Numbered from the stretch's first letter, positions 1-8,744 are shown. The stretch is DNA of 64,000 nucleotides from BOG-908 sp965198915 (GCA_965198915.1 CBDAQC010000004.1:682001-746000), one strand, 5' to 3'. Program-made: numbers and translations. The notes: a model not told the origin generated them from the sequence alone.

Positions 1-56
1 CAGAACGAAAGTTCCTTGTTCTTTCCTTAGAAAAGAACGGCTTCCTTTCTGCGCGC
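1..56. repeat. Degenerate single arm of the AAGGCCTT-type intergenic repeat
   Basis: A diverged copy of the arm repeated through the window: the GAAAGTT box and the AGAAAAGAACGGCTTCC part are recognisable, but the poly-T/poly-A stem is eroded. It overlaps the 3' end of the minus-strand EAL gene and provides its last residues (EAVLF) and stop codon. Confidence 0.5.
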
Positions 57-1535
57 CTTTGCTCGCCCGGAAAACTCTCGCAGCAGCCCGGCCACGCCGG
101 CATGCGGCACCGGCTCCGAATAGTGGAAGCCCTGGGCGAAGCTGCAGCCCAGCGCGGCCATGCGTGCCTCGCTTGCGGCACTCTCCACACCCTCCGCCAC
201 CATCGGTATGCCCAGGCTTGCGCCGAGTGCCAGCATGGCGCGCACGCAGGCCTCTGCCCGGGTGTCGCTGGCGATGTCCGGGACGAAGCTGCCGCTTATC
301 TTAATCCGGTCGAACGGCAACTGGCGGAGATGGGAGAAATTGCTGTAGCCGGTGCCGAAATCATCCAGCACCACGCGCGTGCCACGCTGCTGCAGCAGCG
401 TCACCACCTCGCGCGCAACCTCCATGTCCTCCATCAGTGCGCTTTCCGTCACTTCCACTTCCAGCTGCTTCGGGTCCAGCGCGCCTTCCGGCCATGTCGG
501 CGGGCTGCGTATCATGCCGATCAGCTCGCGCAATTGGCCAGGCGATACGTTGAAGGCCAAATACAGCCAGGCCGGCCAGTCGCGCGCGTCGGCGATGACG
601 CGCCGCATGAGCGTCTCGGTGATCTGGCCGGTCAGGTTCAGCTGTTCCGCCAGCGGGATGAACAGCTCCGGGGGCAGCAGGCCGCGCCTGGGGTGCTGCC
701 AGCGCGCCAGCACTTCCAGCCCGACGAGGCGGCCATCCGCCAGGTCGATGATCGGCTGGTAGAACGGGATCACCTGGCCCGCGGACAGGCCGGCGCGCAG
801 TTCTTGGCCCAGGGCAGCCTGCCGGCGCTCGCCGTCGTCACGGTCCGGATCGTAGAAGCGCCAGCCGGCGCCGCCGCTCGCGCGAACATGGTCGAGTGCC
901 GCGCCCGCCTCCCGCAGCGCCTCGTCCGCATCCCCCACCTGCCCGGGCAACATCGCCACGCCTATGCTGACCGTGCAGTCCAGCGATCCGGTGCTGCAGG
1001 CGATCGGGGCGGCCAGGCTGCGCAGCACCGCCAGGGCCGTCGTTTCCAGCCCGTCCGGCCGGCCGGAAGCAGTGGTCAGCAGGCCGAACCGGTCCGCCCC
1101 CAAGCGTGCGACGTGGTCCGACGCCGGCGAGAGGCCGCGCAGGCGCTGGGCCAGGGCAACCAGTACTTCGTCGCCCGCGCGGTGCCCGTGCCTGTTGTTC
1201 AGGCCGGAAAAATCGTCGATGTCGATCAGCAGAAGGGCGACCGGCGCCGCTTTCGCCAGCAGGCGTGTCACTTCCTCGATGAACACGTCCCGGCTGCTGA
1301 GCCGGGTGAGGGTGTCGTTACGGCCGGCGCGGAACAGCGCCAGTTCCGCCTGCCGGTGCCCCTGGATAACAGTTCGGCGGCGCAGCCACATGCTGGCGAG
1401 CGCGGCCAGGCTGGCCACGGCGACGCCCCAGCCGAGCAGGCCCACATCCAACCGCTGGCAGGATAGCCGGCCCAGAGACAGCAAAGCGACCATGCGACGT
1501 TTCCCGACCAGTGACCCGCCTATGGCTGGTCTCAT
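27..1535 (-). CDS. EAL-domain cyclic-di-GMP phosphodiesterase with degenerate GGDEF domain
   Basis: A 502-residue membrane-anchored cyclic-di-GMP signalling protein. One hydrophobic segment lies at about residues 31-51. A GGDEF-family domain follows (about 72-230), whose signature is GADRF (146-150) instead of GG(D/E)EF, so cyclase activity is unlikely. The EAL domain (about 245-490) has EVLAR in place of EALLR, and keeps the downstream EVTES, DDFGTG (391-396), IKI and VAEGVE elements that hold catalytic and metal ligands. I infer an active phosphodiesterase, with the GGDEF half possibly serving as a GTP sensor, as in known tandem proteins. The stop codon lies inside a degenerate repeat arm. 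An internal start at Met15 is possible. No cyclic-di-GMP partner is adjacent. Confidence 0.85.
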   Translation of the reverse strand: MRPAIGGSLVGKRRMVALLSLGRLSCQRLDVGLLGWGVAVASLAALASMWLRRRTVIQGHRQAELALFRAGRNDTLTRLSSRDVFIEEVTRLLAKAAPVALLLIDIDDFSGLNNRHGHRAGDEVLVALAQRLRGLSPASDHVARLGADRFGLLTTASGRPDGLETTALAVLRSLAAPIACSTGSLDCTVSIGVAMLPGQVGDADEALREAGAALDHVRASGGAGWRFYDPDRDDGERRQAALGQELRAGLSAGQVIPFYQPIIDLADGRLVGLEVLARWQHPRRGLLPPELFIPLAEQLNLTGQITETLMRRVIADARDWPAWLYLAFNVSPGQLRELIGMIRSPPTWPEGALDPKQLEVEVTESALMEDMEVAREVVTLLQQRGTRVVLDDFGTGYSNFSHLRQLPFDRIKISGSFVPDIASDTRAEACVRAMLALGASLGIPMVAEGVESAASEARMAALGCSFAQGFHYSEPVPHAGVAGLLREFSGRAKARRKEAVLF

Positions 1536-1659
1536 GTTTGAAGAATAACATGATGTCGATGAACACAGGATTTATTTTGAGACAATACGCGGCGGGAGCG
1601 GTTTCGCCGTCTTGCCTACCGTCGTCTTCCGTCACCACAATGCAGGCAGGAGGGCGCCG

Positions 1660-2052
1660 ATGCGCAGCAGGACAGTCACCATCGTCTGGGTCGTGGGCCT
1701 TGGGCTTGCGGCGCTAATCTATGCGCTGGGGCCGGATGACGCGCTGGCCACGCTGTTCACCTGGGCGGACCAGGCAGGCGCGGCGTTGCAGCAGGCGGTG
1801 GCGCAACTGGGCGGCCGCGCCTTTGACGTGCTGCGCGCGCTGGCGGTCGGCTGTTTCGCCGTGTTCTTCGTGCTGTGCGTGATCGCCACCGGGCGGGGCC
1901 AGTCGACGTTATGGCTGATGCTGTGGGTCAGCCTGCTGTTCCTGCTTCTGGTGTGGCACCAGGGCCGGGAAGCCACCGGGCACTGGACGCTGGCATTCTT
2001 GCTGTCCGGTGCCGCCGCGCTGAACGTCACGCGGCGGCTGGAGGGCGCGTGA
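1660..2052 (+). CDS. Small membrane protein of unknown function
   Basis: A 130-residue protein with three hydrophobic segments (about residues 6-22, 55-75 and 83-100) and a short soluble stretch between the first two. The start chosen is the ATG preceded by GGCAGGAGGG about 6 nt upstream, rather than an in-frame ATG 48 nt earlier that lacks such a site. I recognise no family. It is convergent with the next gene, with only 15 nt between the stops. Composition matches the surrounding genes, so it is probably native. Its role is unknown. Confidence 0.6.
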   Translation: MRSRTVTIVWVVGLGLAALIYALGPDDALATLFTWADQAGAALQQAVAQLGGRAFDVLRALAVGCFAVFFVLCVIATGRGQSTLWLMLWVSLLFLLLVWHQGREATGHWTLAFLLSGAAALNVTRRLEGA

Positions 2053-2067
2053 CGCCCACGCGCCGCG

Positions 2068-2592
2068 TCAGTGCTGCTGGCCGTTGATGGTGCCTGTGGG
2101 CGGGGAAGCGACCGAGGCGGGCGCCGGCAAATTGGCCGGCAAGGTCGAGTTCACCGTGGGCACCGGTGACTGTCCGACCGGCGGCGGCGGACCGCCGAGG
2201 GTGGGCGGATTGAGCTGGAACTGCGTCTGGCTTGGCAGATAATGGAAGCCGGACAGGTTCGTCATCGTGTAGTAGGCCAGCACCACGAACGCCACGAACC
2301 CGAGCCAGTACGGCATCGTGTGCACCTTTTCGTGCGATGCCAGCCACAGATCGACGACCTTGCGTGGCGGATGCGGAGCCAGTCCTACGATGCCTGTCAC
2401 CTCCGCCAACGGATAGCGGCCGGTCCGCTCGATCAGGTAGTCGCGTATTTCCTGCGGCCCGCGTGTCTCCAGCGCCTTGTACCAGCGCTTGAGGTCGTCC
2501 GGGTTGTAGAGCGTGACGTATTCCTGCTCGCCGAGGTGCTTGCGCCAGAACTGCGCGATCCGGATCTCTTCTTTGAATTCGAGGCCGCTCAT
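2068..2592 (-). CDS. Hypothetical single-pass membrane protein
   Basis: A 174-residue protein of no family I recognise. The N-terminal about 95 residues are soluble and charged. One membrane segment (PYWLGFVAFVVLAYYTM, about 94-110) follows. The last about 55 residues are Pro-, Gly- and Ser-rich low complexity. The topology would put the charged domain on one side of the membrane and the Pro-rich tail on the other. It is convergent with the small membrane protein gene before it and lies 73 nt from the end of the tetR-type gene. Confidence 0.6.
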   Translation of the reverse strand: MSGLEFKEEIRIAQFWRKHLGEQEYVTLYNPDDLKRWYKALETRGPQEIRDYLIERTGRYPLAEVTGIVGLAPHPPRKVVDLWLASHEKVHTMPYWLGFVAFVVLAYYTMTNLSGFHYLPSQTQFQLNPPTLGGPPPPVGQSPVPTVNSTLPANLPAPASVASPPTGTINGQQH

Positions 2593-2661
2593 GGGGCGGG
2601 CTTATACCACGCCGGCCTTCGCGCGTGACTCGAAAAAACAGGCCGCCTGTTGCCGGAGCTT

Positions 2662-3321
2662 CTACGCGGCCGGCGCATACCCCCGCAGAAACAGCCGGAC
2701 CGCACTTTCCACCACATGGTCCATCTGGGCCGCCGAGGGCACCTCGGTCAGCCGCAGCTGCCGCTTCATGTAGAGCCTGGTCTGGATCAGGGCGAAGAAC
2801 TGCTCCGCGCCGAAGACCGGGTCAGGCAAGTCCAGCCTTCCCGTGGTGCCGAGGTGGCGCAGGTAGGCGGCCAGATGCGCCACCGCCGGCGCCGGGCCGG
2901 CCTGGTAGAACGAGCAGGCGAGTTCCGGAAACTTCTCCGCCTCCGCCACCACCATGCGGTGAATCACGAGCGCGGATTCGGAGACCAGCATGGCAATCAT
3001 GCGCCGCCCGATGCGCCCAAGCGTGTCCTCCGGCGAGCTTGCGTAATCCAGGTCGTCGAACACCTGGCCCACCCGCTTGGCGCATTCCCGCTGCACGTAG
3101 TCGGCAAACAGCTCGGCCTTGCAGGTGAAGTAGTTGTAGAGCGTGCCCTTGGAGACGCCGGCCTCGCCGGCGATCCGCGACATGCTGGCGCCCTCGTAGC
3201 CATCCTGCGCGAACACCCTGGCCGCACCGTCCAGTATTTGAACACGCTTCAGGTTGAGCGCTTCACCCTCATCGGGCAGGATCGTGACGTCGGGCGGCAA
3301 GGCTCTGATGGTGGCGGCCAT
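2662..3321 (-). CDS. TetR/AcrR-family transcriptional regulator
   Basis: A 219-residue repressor-type protein. The helix-turn-helix (SMSRIAGEAGVSKGTLYNYF, residues 46-65) has the family signature. The C-terminal helical region should bind a ligand and form dimers; its layout (ALVIHRMVVAEAEKFPELA) resembles AefR-like regulators of efflux. I prefer the start with CAGGA 8 nt upstream; an in-frame ATG 36 nt further upstream lacks a Shine-Dalgarno match. It is divergent from the NodT-type efflux lipoprotein gene, with a 21-bp palindrome between them, so it probably represses that gene and itself. Confidence 0.88.
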   Translation of the reverse strand: MAATIRALPPDVTILPDEGEALNLKRVQILDGAARVFAQDGYEGASMSRIAGEAGVSKGTLYNYFTCKAELFADYVQRECAKRVGQVFDDLDYASSPEDTLGRIGRRMIAMLVSESALVIHRMVVAEAEKFPELACSFYQAGPAPAVAHLAAYLRHLGTTGRLDLPDPVFGAEQFFALIQTRLYMKRQLRLTEVPSAAQMDHVVESAVRLFLRGYAPAA

Positions 3322-3376
3322 TCGGCGTTCCTGAAAGCGGATTGACGATCGGTTCAAAGCCGTTAGCTTGTCAAGG

Positions 3377-3397
3377 CTGACCGAACGGTCCGGTCAG
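3377..3397. promoter_or_regulatory. Probable TetR operator (21-bp palindrome)
   Basis: CTGACCG and CGGTCAG are perfect inverted half-sites separated by 7 nt; a second, overlapping palindrome (GACCG-AA-CGGTC) is nested in it. This layout is typical of TetR/AcrR operators. The site is between the divergent TetR and efflux genes, just after a TTGTCA that could be a -35 element. Confidence 0.65.
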
Positions 3398-3492
3398 CGC
3401 CCTGGTGCTGGCTGTGCCGTCCCGGCATGGCTCGCCCATTTCATCTTTCGCCTGCGTCCATCAGTGACCAGATCGCCTCAGGAGCCGCCATC

Positions 3493-5088
3493 GTGCGCAG
3501 ACAAACTCCGCTTCGCCGGCTCGGGCACGCGATGCCTTACGCGGTGTTCGCCTTGCTGGGTGGCTGCACCGTGGGCCCGGACTTCAAGCACCAGGCGATC
3601 TGGTCGCCCGCCACCTGGTTCGCCGGCCGGCCGGCCGCCCCCGCGCGGGTGGCGCCGATCAGCGAGCCAGTGTCAGAGCCGATCGACCCGAACTGGTGGA
3701 ACCTGTTCCACGACGCCGAGCTGACCTCGCTGGAGAACCGCGTGGCGGCGGCCAACCTGAACGTCCGCCTGTCCACCATCCGCCTGGCCGAGAGCCGGTC
3801 CCAGCGCCAGATCACCGGTGCGGACCAGTTCCCCACCCTGCAGGGCGACGCGTCCTACACGCGCGAACGCATCAGCCAGAAGGGCGTGATCGGCATCATC
3901 GGCGGGGGCGGAGGAGGCGGCGGCGGCACCCCCACCTCGTTCGGCAGCAACGGCGGCGCGGCCAGCGGCACCACCGGCCGCTCCGGCGCCATACCCAACA
4001 GCGTGGCGGGCGGCACCAGCGTTCCGCCGTTCAACCTGTTCCAGGGCGGCTTCGACGCGTCCTGGGAGCTGGATCTGTGGGGCCGCGTCCGTCGCGAGAT
4101 CGAGTCCGCCGACGCGTCCCTCGAGGCTTCCACCGACGCTCGGCGCAACTCGCTCCTCTCCGTCGTGGCAGAAGTGGCCCGCGACTACGTGCAGCTCCGC
4201 GGCCAGCAGACGCAGCTCGCCATCGCGCGTGACAACATCGTCACCGAGCAGGAATCGGTGAAGCTGTCCCAGGAGCGGTTCCGCGCCGGGCTGACCACCG
4301 ACCTGGATGTGGCCAACGCCGCCGCCCAGTTGCAGACCACCCAGGCCACGGTGCCGCAACTGGAGCAGCAGGAAGCCGAATCGATCAACGCGCTGAGCTT
4401 CCTGCTCGGCGAGACGCCGGGCGCGTTGCGCGCCGAGCTGATCCGGCCTGGCATGGTGCCGCCTGTGCCGCCGCGCGTGCCGGTGGGCGTGCCGGCCGAA
4501 CTGGCGCGGCGCCGCCCGGACATACGCCAGGCCGAGGCGCAACTGCACGCGGCCACCGCCGATATCGGCGTGGCGGTTGCCGATTTCTATCCGAAGGTGA
4601 CGCTGGACGGCAGCATCGGGCTGCAGGCGCTGAAGGCCAAGGACCTGGGCAACTGGGCCGCGCGCCAGTACGGGCTGGGCCCGACCATCAGCCTGCCCAT
4701 CTTCGAGGGCGGCCGGCTGCGGGCCACGCTCGCGCTGCGCAAGGTGGAGCAGCAGGAAGCAGCGCTGAACTACCAGCAGACCGTGCTGCAGGCGTGGCAC
4801 GACGTGGACAACGCGCTGACCGCCTACGCCGCCGAGCAGCGCCGCCATGACGCGCTGGCCGAAGCCGTGACGCAGAACCAGCTAGCGCTGAAGCTGTCAC
4901 GCGAGCGCTATACGCAGGGCGTAGCGGACTTCCTGAACGTGCTGGATGCGGAACGCACTTTGCTGAGCGCGCAGTTATCGTTGGCTGACAGTTCCACGAC
5001 TGTGTCGTCGAATCTGGTGCAGTTGTACAAGGCGCTTGGGGGCGGGTGGGAGCAGACATATCCGGTGGTGCGGACGGCTAGCAAGTGA
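3493..5088 (+). CDS. RND-efflux outer-membrane lipoprotein, NodT family
   Basis: A TolC-like outer-membrane channel of the NodT type, 531 residues. The GTG start has AGGAG 8 nt upstream and gives a lipoprotein signal peptide with lipobox LGGC (Cys25). Two outer-membrane-efflux repeats follow, containing FDASWELDLWGRVRREIE, RFRAGLTTDLDV, RRPDIRQAEAQL and a C-terminal RYTQGVADFLNVLDAERTLL. A run of nine glycines within a Gly/Ser/Thr-rich insert (about residues 138-175) is an unusual addition in the first repeat. The family works with a periplasmic adaptor and an inner-membrane RND pump; the only such pair in the window is 28 kb away (33039-37699), so pairing with it is inference. The TetR regulator is divergent. 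Confidence 0.9.
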   Translation: MRRQTPLRRLGHAMPYAVFALLGGCTVGPDFKHQAIWSPATWFAGRPAAPARVAPISEPVSEPIDPNWWNLFHDAELTSLENRVAAANLNVRLSTIRLAESRSQRQITGADQFPTLQGDASYTRERISQKGVIGIIGGGGGGGGGTPTSFGSNGGAASGTTGRSGAIPNSVAGGTSVPPFNLFQGGFDASWELDLWGRVRREIESADASLEASTDARRNSLLSVVAEVARDYVQLRGQQTQLAIARDNIVTEQESVKLSQERFRAGLTTDLDVANAAAQLQTTQATVPQLEQQEAESINALSFLLGETPGALRAELIRPGMVPPVPPRVPVGVPAELARRRPDIRQAEAQLHAATADIGVAVADFYPKVTLDGSIGLQALKAKDLGNWAARQYGLGPTISLPIFEGGRLRATLALRKVEQQEAALNYQQTVLQAWHDVDNALTAYAAEQRRHDALAEAVTQNQLALKLSRERYTQGVADFLNVLDAERTLLSAQLSLADSSTTVSSNLVQLYKALGGGWEQTYPVVRTASK

Positions 5089-5089
5089 G

Positions 5090-5142
5090 AAAGCAAGGCC
5101 TTCTTTTCTGAAGAAAAGAAGCAGAAGACTTTTGCTCCGCTG
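5090..5142. repeat. Intergenic repeat arm, single
   Basis: An arm oriented with AAGGCCTT towards the preceding stop: GAAAGCAAGGCCTTC, then an imperfect TTTTCTGAAGAAAAG hairpin, then GACTTTTG. It begins 2 nt after the efflux gene stop. No inverted partner is evident before the VOC gene. Confidence 0.7.
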
Positions 5143-5228
5143 TCGCGGGTTTGGGGAGATGCGCGCTTTTCTTGCAAAAGCGCGTTGGGGAGCGGATTTG
5201 CCGCACGCGCGCGGCGCGGGTGCCTTGA

Positions 5229-5612
5229 TCAGCCAGCCATTTCGCTGATCGGCTCGCAAAATCGGATCAGGTTGCCGAAAGGGTCGATCGCGCCTGTCTG
5301 CAGCGTGCCCCACGGGGTCTTTTCCAGCCCTGGCCGCATGTAACGATAGTTCTTCGCGGCGATCTCGCGGTGGAACTCTTCCACGCCACGCATCAGGACG
5401 CGCAACCGGGCGCCGGGACAGCCGTCGCCATGATGTTCGCTCAAATGCAAAATCAGGTCACCCCGCGACACCTGGCGGTAGAGTGGCGCGTTGTCGTCGA
5501 AACGGTGATCCCAATCGACCTGGAAACCGAGAAAGCCCTGATAAAACTCGTCAGCCTTGCCCACGTCGAAGATACGCAGGATCGGAACAACGCTTGTGAA
5601 ACGGATGCTCAT
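5229..5612 (-). CDS. VOC-superfamily (glyoxalase/bleomycin-resistance-like) protein
   Basis: A 127-residue protein with the two beta-alpha-beta-beta-beta modules of the vicinal oxygen chelate fold. FTSVVPILRIFDVGKADEFY opens the first module. ILHLSEHHGD lies in the middle, and IDPFGNLIRFCEP closes the second, as in bleomycin-resistance-type binding proteins. Family members bind antibiotics or act on metal-chelated substrates; the substrate cannot be read from the sequence. It stands alone, convergent with the efflux gene. Confidence 0.8.
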   Translation of the reverse strand: MSIRFTSVVPILRIFDVGKADEFYQGFLGFQVDWDHRFDDNAPLYRQVSRGDLILHLSEHHGDGCPGARLRVLMRGVEEFHREIAAKNYRYMRPGLEKTPWGTLQTGAIDPFGNLIRFCEPISEMAG

Positions 5613-5787
5613 CGGAGCCCTCCCACCTGGTTGATCGAAGGCGTTGCCCTTCTCGTCTGAATTCGCCGGTGGTGAGCAACGAAATGTACCTCGCGCGCAT
5701 CGAACCTCGTATGTCGGATCCAGCCCGGGCCGTCCTCAGGCAGCCGCCATCCTGCAATCTTAGCAATCCGATTTCGCTTCTCCTGGT

Positions 5788-6711
5788 CTACTCCACTACT
5801 CCCACAGCCAGATACGCCAGGCGTTTCATCTCCCGCCGTCCCCGACCGACCGAATCCAGGATCAGCCCGCAGGCGACCGACAGGAAGGACAAGGCCACAC
5901 AGGCCGCCGAGACGATCGCGGTTGGCAAGCGCGGCACCAGGCCGGTGCGCAGGAACTCGGTGATCACCGGCACGCCCAACCCCACTCCGGCCGCAAGGAG
6001 CACCATGGCGGAGGCGGTGAAGAACGGCAGCGGGCGCTCGTCCTTCACCAGCATCAGGATAAGCCGCAGGATGCGCAATCCGTCCTGCACCGTGCGCAGT
6101 TTGCTGGCGGAGCCTGCGGGCCGTTCGCTGTAGGCGCTCTCCAGCTCGCCCAGGGGCATGGCGAGTTGCAGAGCGTGCACGGTCAGTTCGGTTTCCGTCT
6201 CGAACCCGCCGGTCAGCGCCGGGAAGGATTTGACGAAGCGCCGGGAGAACACGCGGTAGCCGGAGAGCATGTCCGTCACCCGTGCGCCGAACAGCGCGGC
6301 GACCAGCCCGGTCAGCAAAGTGTTGCCGGTGCGGTGGCCGCGGCGATACGCGCGTGCCGCCTCGGTCACCCGTATGGCGGTGACCATGTCCAGCCGGCCT
6401 TCCCGCAGCAAGGCTATCATCGCCGGCGCGGCGGTGGCGTCGTAGGTGTCGTCACCGTCGACCAGCACGTAGATGTCCGCGTCTATGTCGGCGAACATGC
6501 GGCGCACGACATGGCCTTTGCCCTGCAGCGCCTCGCGCCCGATCTGCGCGCCGGCGGCACGGGCGGCCGCCACCGTGCCGTCCCGCGAATTGTTGTCATA
6601 GGCGTAAATGCGCGCTTCGGGCAGGGCCGCGCGGAAGCCGGCTACCACGCGAGGGATCGCCACTTCCTCGTTGTAGCAGGGGATCAGCACGGCCAGGCGC
6701 GGCTGGCTCAT
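5788..6711 (-). CDS. Family 2 glycosyltransferase with C-terminal membrane helices
   Basis: A 307-residue GT-A-fold transferase. It opens with LAVLIPCYNEE, has YDNNSRDGT and the metal-binding VDGDDTYD, and carries YSERPAGSASKL in the acceptor region. Two hydrophobic segments end the protein, as in GtrB/DPM1-type enzymes that make polyprenyl-phosphate sugars at the membrane. The start is the ATG directly before SQPRLAV; the longer upstream reading runs into repeat sequence. It lies 174 nt downstream of a GtrA gene on the same strand, a classic pairing in which GtrB loads a sugar on undecaprenyl phosphate and GtrA flips it. The donor sugar is unknown. Confidence 0.85.
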   Translation of the reverse strand: MSQPRLAVLIPCYNEEVAIPRVVAGFRAALPEARIYAYDNNSRDGTVAAARAAGAQIGREALQGKGHVVRRMFADIDADIYVLVDGDDTYDATAAPAMIALLREGRLDMVTAIRVTEAARAYRRGHRTGNTLLTGLVAALFGARVTDMLSGYRVFSRRFVKSFPALTGGFETETELTVHALQLAMPLGELESAYSERPAGSASKLRTVQDGLRILRLILMLVKDERPLPFFTASAMVLLAAGVGLGVPVITEFLRTGLVPRLPTAIVSAACVALSFLSVACGLILDSVGRGRREMKRLAYLAVGVVE

Positions 6712-6722
6712 CTGAGTGGTTC

Positions 6723-6893
6723 CGAAAAAAGCAGGCAGTCCCCTTCTGAAACACAGGACCAGAAAACGTCTGTCCCCCCCGCATTTGCGGCAGCCGGACG
6801 CTTCCGACACAAGCCACGCGACTGAGCCTGCGCGGGGAATAAAAGTTTTTTGCTTCTTTTTTTCAAAAAAGAAGGCCTTCCTTACCTACTTGA
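6723..6893. repeat. Intergenic repeat, inverted pair with degenerate left arm
   Basis: The right arm (about 6841-6890) is near-consensus: AAAAGTTTTTTGC, a TTCTTTTTTTC/AAAAAAGAA hairpin, then GGCCTTCCTTAC. The left arm (about 6723-6772) is eroded, but a CCCCCGCATTTGCGGCAGCC spacer start typical of the family follows it. It separates the GT2 and GtrA genes, and the right arm overlaps the GtrA 3' end. Confidence 0.7.
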
Positions 6894-7329
6894 ACACCAG
6901 CCGCCGACTGAGAAAAAAGTTCACGAACATCGCGCATACCCCGCCCACCGCAATCGCGATCACCGGGTATTCGCGGCAGATCGGTTGGGTGGCGATCAGC
7001 GTAAAGTAGATGCCGCGGTTGATCGCGAAGCCGGCCGAGTTCACCAGCAGGAACATCATGGCCTGCCGGTGCATCGCCCCGTGCGGTATGTGGCGATAGG
7101 TCCACATGCGGTTGAGCAGCCAATTTATGCTGCCGGCGATGACGTAGGATATCACGCCCGCCGCATACAGCCCCACCAGCGGCGCCGTCGCGTAGACCAC
7201 GATCGTGTCCCACACGAACCCCAACGTGCCGATGACGCCGAAGCGGAAAAACTGCACGAGGATGAGGCGGCGTTCCGGCGGAACGCGCGCGAGCACGGGT
7301 TCCAGGCGGTGCAGCAGGTTGGTTTGCAT
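6886..7329 (-). CDS. GtrA-family membrane protein
   Basis: A 147-residue protein with four predicted membrane helices and the family hallmarks QFFRFGVIGTLGFVWDT, YVIAGSINWLLNRMWTY and a C-terminal FVNFFLSRRLVFK. GtrA proteins are implicated in flipping polyprenyl-phosphate-linked sugars across the inner membrane. It is transcribed with the downstream GT2 gene, with an intergenic repeat between them. The start is Met before QTNLLHRLEP; an upstream in-frame ATG would add a non-family leader. Confidence 0.85.
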   Translation of the reverse strand: MQTNLLHRLEPVLARVPPERRLILVQFFRFGVIGTLGFVWDTIVVYATAPLVGLYAAGVISYVIAGSINWLLNRMWTYRHIPHGAMHRQAMMFLLVNSAGFAINRGIYFTLIATQPICREYPVIAIAVGGVCAMFVNFFLSRRLVFK

Positions 7330-7404
7330 TTTGGCCCCGGTGTCAGGCCGCGCCGGCTTGCAATAGTTTTGTTCCCTGCCGGCGGCTAATCGCCAGCCGC
7401 CGGC

Positions 7405-7460
7405 AGGGAGCAAAAGCCTGGTCCTGTTCTACAAGGAAGCATGGGCTTCCTTGCCTGGCT
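7405..7460. repeat. Degenerate intergenic repeat arm
   Basis: GAGCAAAAGCCTGG followed by GTTCTACAAGGAAGCATGGG and GCTTCCTTGCC preserves the arm outline, with most of the poly-T stem replaced. It contains the short inverted repeat GGAAGCATGGGCTTCC and lies just beyond the OmpA-like gene stop, where it may also terminate that transcript. Confidence 0.45.
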
Positions 7461-7461
7461 C

Positions 7462-8559
7462 TCAGTGGAGGATGATCTCCACACGCCTGTTCTGCGGCTC
7501 GCGCACGCCCTTGGCCGTCGGCACCAGCGGGTTGGTCTCGCCGTAGCCGTGGATGCTGATCTCGCTGCGGTTCACGCCGTCACGCACCAGCTCGGCTTCC
7601 ACGCTCTCGGCGCGGCGGACGGACAGGCGCTGGTTGTAGGCGGCCGTGCCGGACAGGTCCGTGTAGCCGTTGACCTCGATGCGCGTGGTCTGCGTGCTGG
7701 TGGAGGCGGACGCCGCCTGCGCCACGATCTGGCGGGCGCGTGCCGTCAGGTCCGCACGGTCCCAATCGAAGAACACGAGATAGGTCTTGGCCACGCTCGG
7801 CGGCATCGGCGGCGGCGGGGCGGAAGCGGCCGGCGGCGGGGGCGGCGGCGGGGCAGCGAACAGCGCGTAGCGCACGCCGACGAGCGCGGCGTCGTTGATC
7901 TGGCCGTCCGTCTTCAGCTTGACGCCGCCGGCGAAGGAGCCGTCGAAGAACTGGGCGTGATAGGAGCTGTCGATCGGGGTGGAGGTGACGCGGTCTTCCA
8001 CGGTGATCGCCAGGCCGGGCACGGCGGCGATGTTGATGGCCACGCCCAGTATGCCCTGCACGGCAAAGTCGCCATACGTGCCGGTCGTGTGCAGCAAAGT
8101 GGGCGTTCCGCTGGCGTCCGTGCCTTCGAAATTCAGGTTGCTGAAGTGCGACTGGCCGTAGCCGCCGCCAAAGCCGATATAGGGCGAGATGCCCGGGAAA
8201 CCGAACTGCGCACCGTCCAGGTCATACAGCACGTTCACGAAGCCGTGATACTGCTGCTGGTAGTTGCTGGTGGTGCTGACACCAGCGTCCTCGCGGGTGC
8301 CGCTCCAGTCGCCCTGAAGCTCGATACGGAAGCCGTTGCCCAGGCCGTAGCCGATGGCGCCGCTGGCGATGCCGCCCACGTTGTTGGTCAGCTTGTCCCG
8401 GCCAGCCGTATAAGGCTGCGAACCCGCGTGGATGTCCTGGTCGAACACATAATCCAGGCCGGCCCCCAGGCTGACATACGGACCCGTCACCGGCTGGGCG
8501 AGGGCGGCGGCAGGTGCCGAAAGAACACTGGCAACCAGCAGCGCAACACGAAACTTCAT
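7462..8559 (-). CDS. OmpA-family outer-membrane protein
   Basis: A 365-residue exported protein. The signal peptide ends at ALA-Q (about residue 21). An N-terminal beta-barrel region follows (GPYVSLGAGLDYVFDQ, YIGFGGGYGQSHF, alternating hydrophobic strands), then a Pro/Ala linker (about 236-254) and a C-terminal OmpA/MotB peptidoglycan-binding domain with FFDWDRADLT, VNGYTDLSGT, QRLSVRRAESV and NRRVEI. It probably anchors the outer membrane to peptidoglycan. It is transcribed alone and divergent from the patatin gene, with 185 nt between the starts. Confidence 0.92.
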   Translation of the reverse strand: MKFRVALLVASVLSAPAAALAQPVTGPYVSLGAGLDYVFDQDIHAGSQPYTAGRDKLTNNVGGIASGAIGYGLGNGFRIELQGDWSGTREDAGVSTTSNYQQQYHGFVNVLYDLDGAQFGFPGISPYIGFGGGYGQSHFSNLNFEGTDASGTPTLLHTTGTYGDFAVQGILGVAINIAAVPGLAITVEDRVTSTPIDSSYHAQFFDGSFAGGVKLKTDGQINDAALVGVRYALFAAPPPPPPPAASAPPPPMPPSVAKTYLVFFDWDRADLTARARQIVAQAASASTSTQTTRIEVNGYTDLSGTAAYNQRLSVRRAESVEAELVRDGVNRSEISIHGYGETNPLVPTAKGVREPQNRRVEIILH

Positions 8560-8744
8560 CTACAACGTCTCCCTGTGGACCGGCGCCATGCCGCAGGCGG
8601 AAACCGCCTCCCCTCTGACCACACCCATCCTAATAGCAGCGTTTGGCGATGTTGTTGCCCCTCCGTAAAGCATTTTGTCGCCATGTTGCGGCAGCGCCAC
8701 AGCATGTTGCCACTAATTGCATTTTCGGCTGAAACGGACTTCCT

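Noticed and set aside
3673..4848. Long minus-strand frame opposite the NodT gene
   Set aside because: No motif, low-complexity composition, and the plus strand encodes a well-conserved outer-membrane channel.
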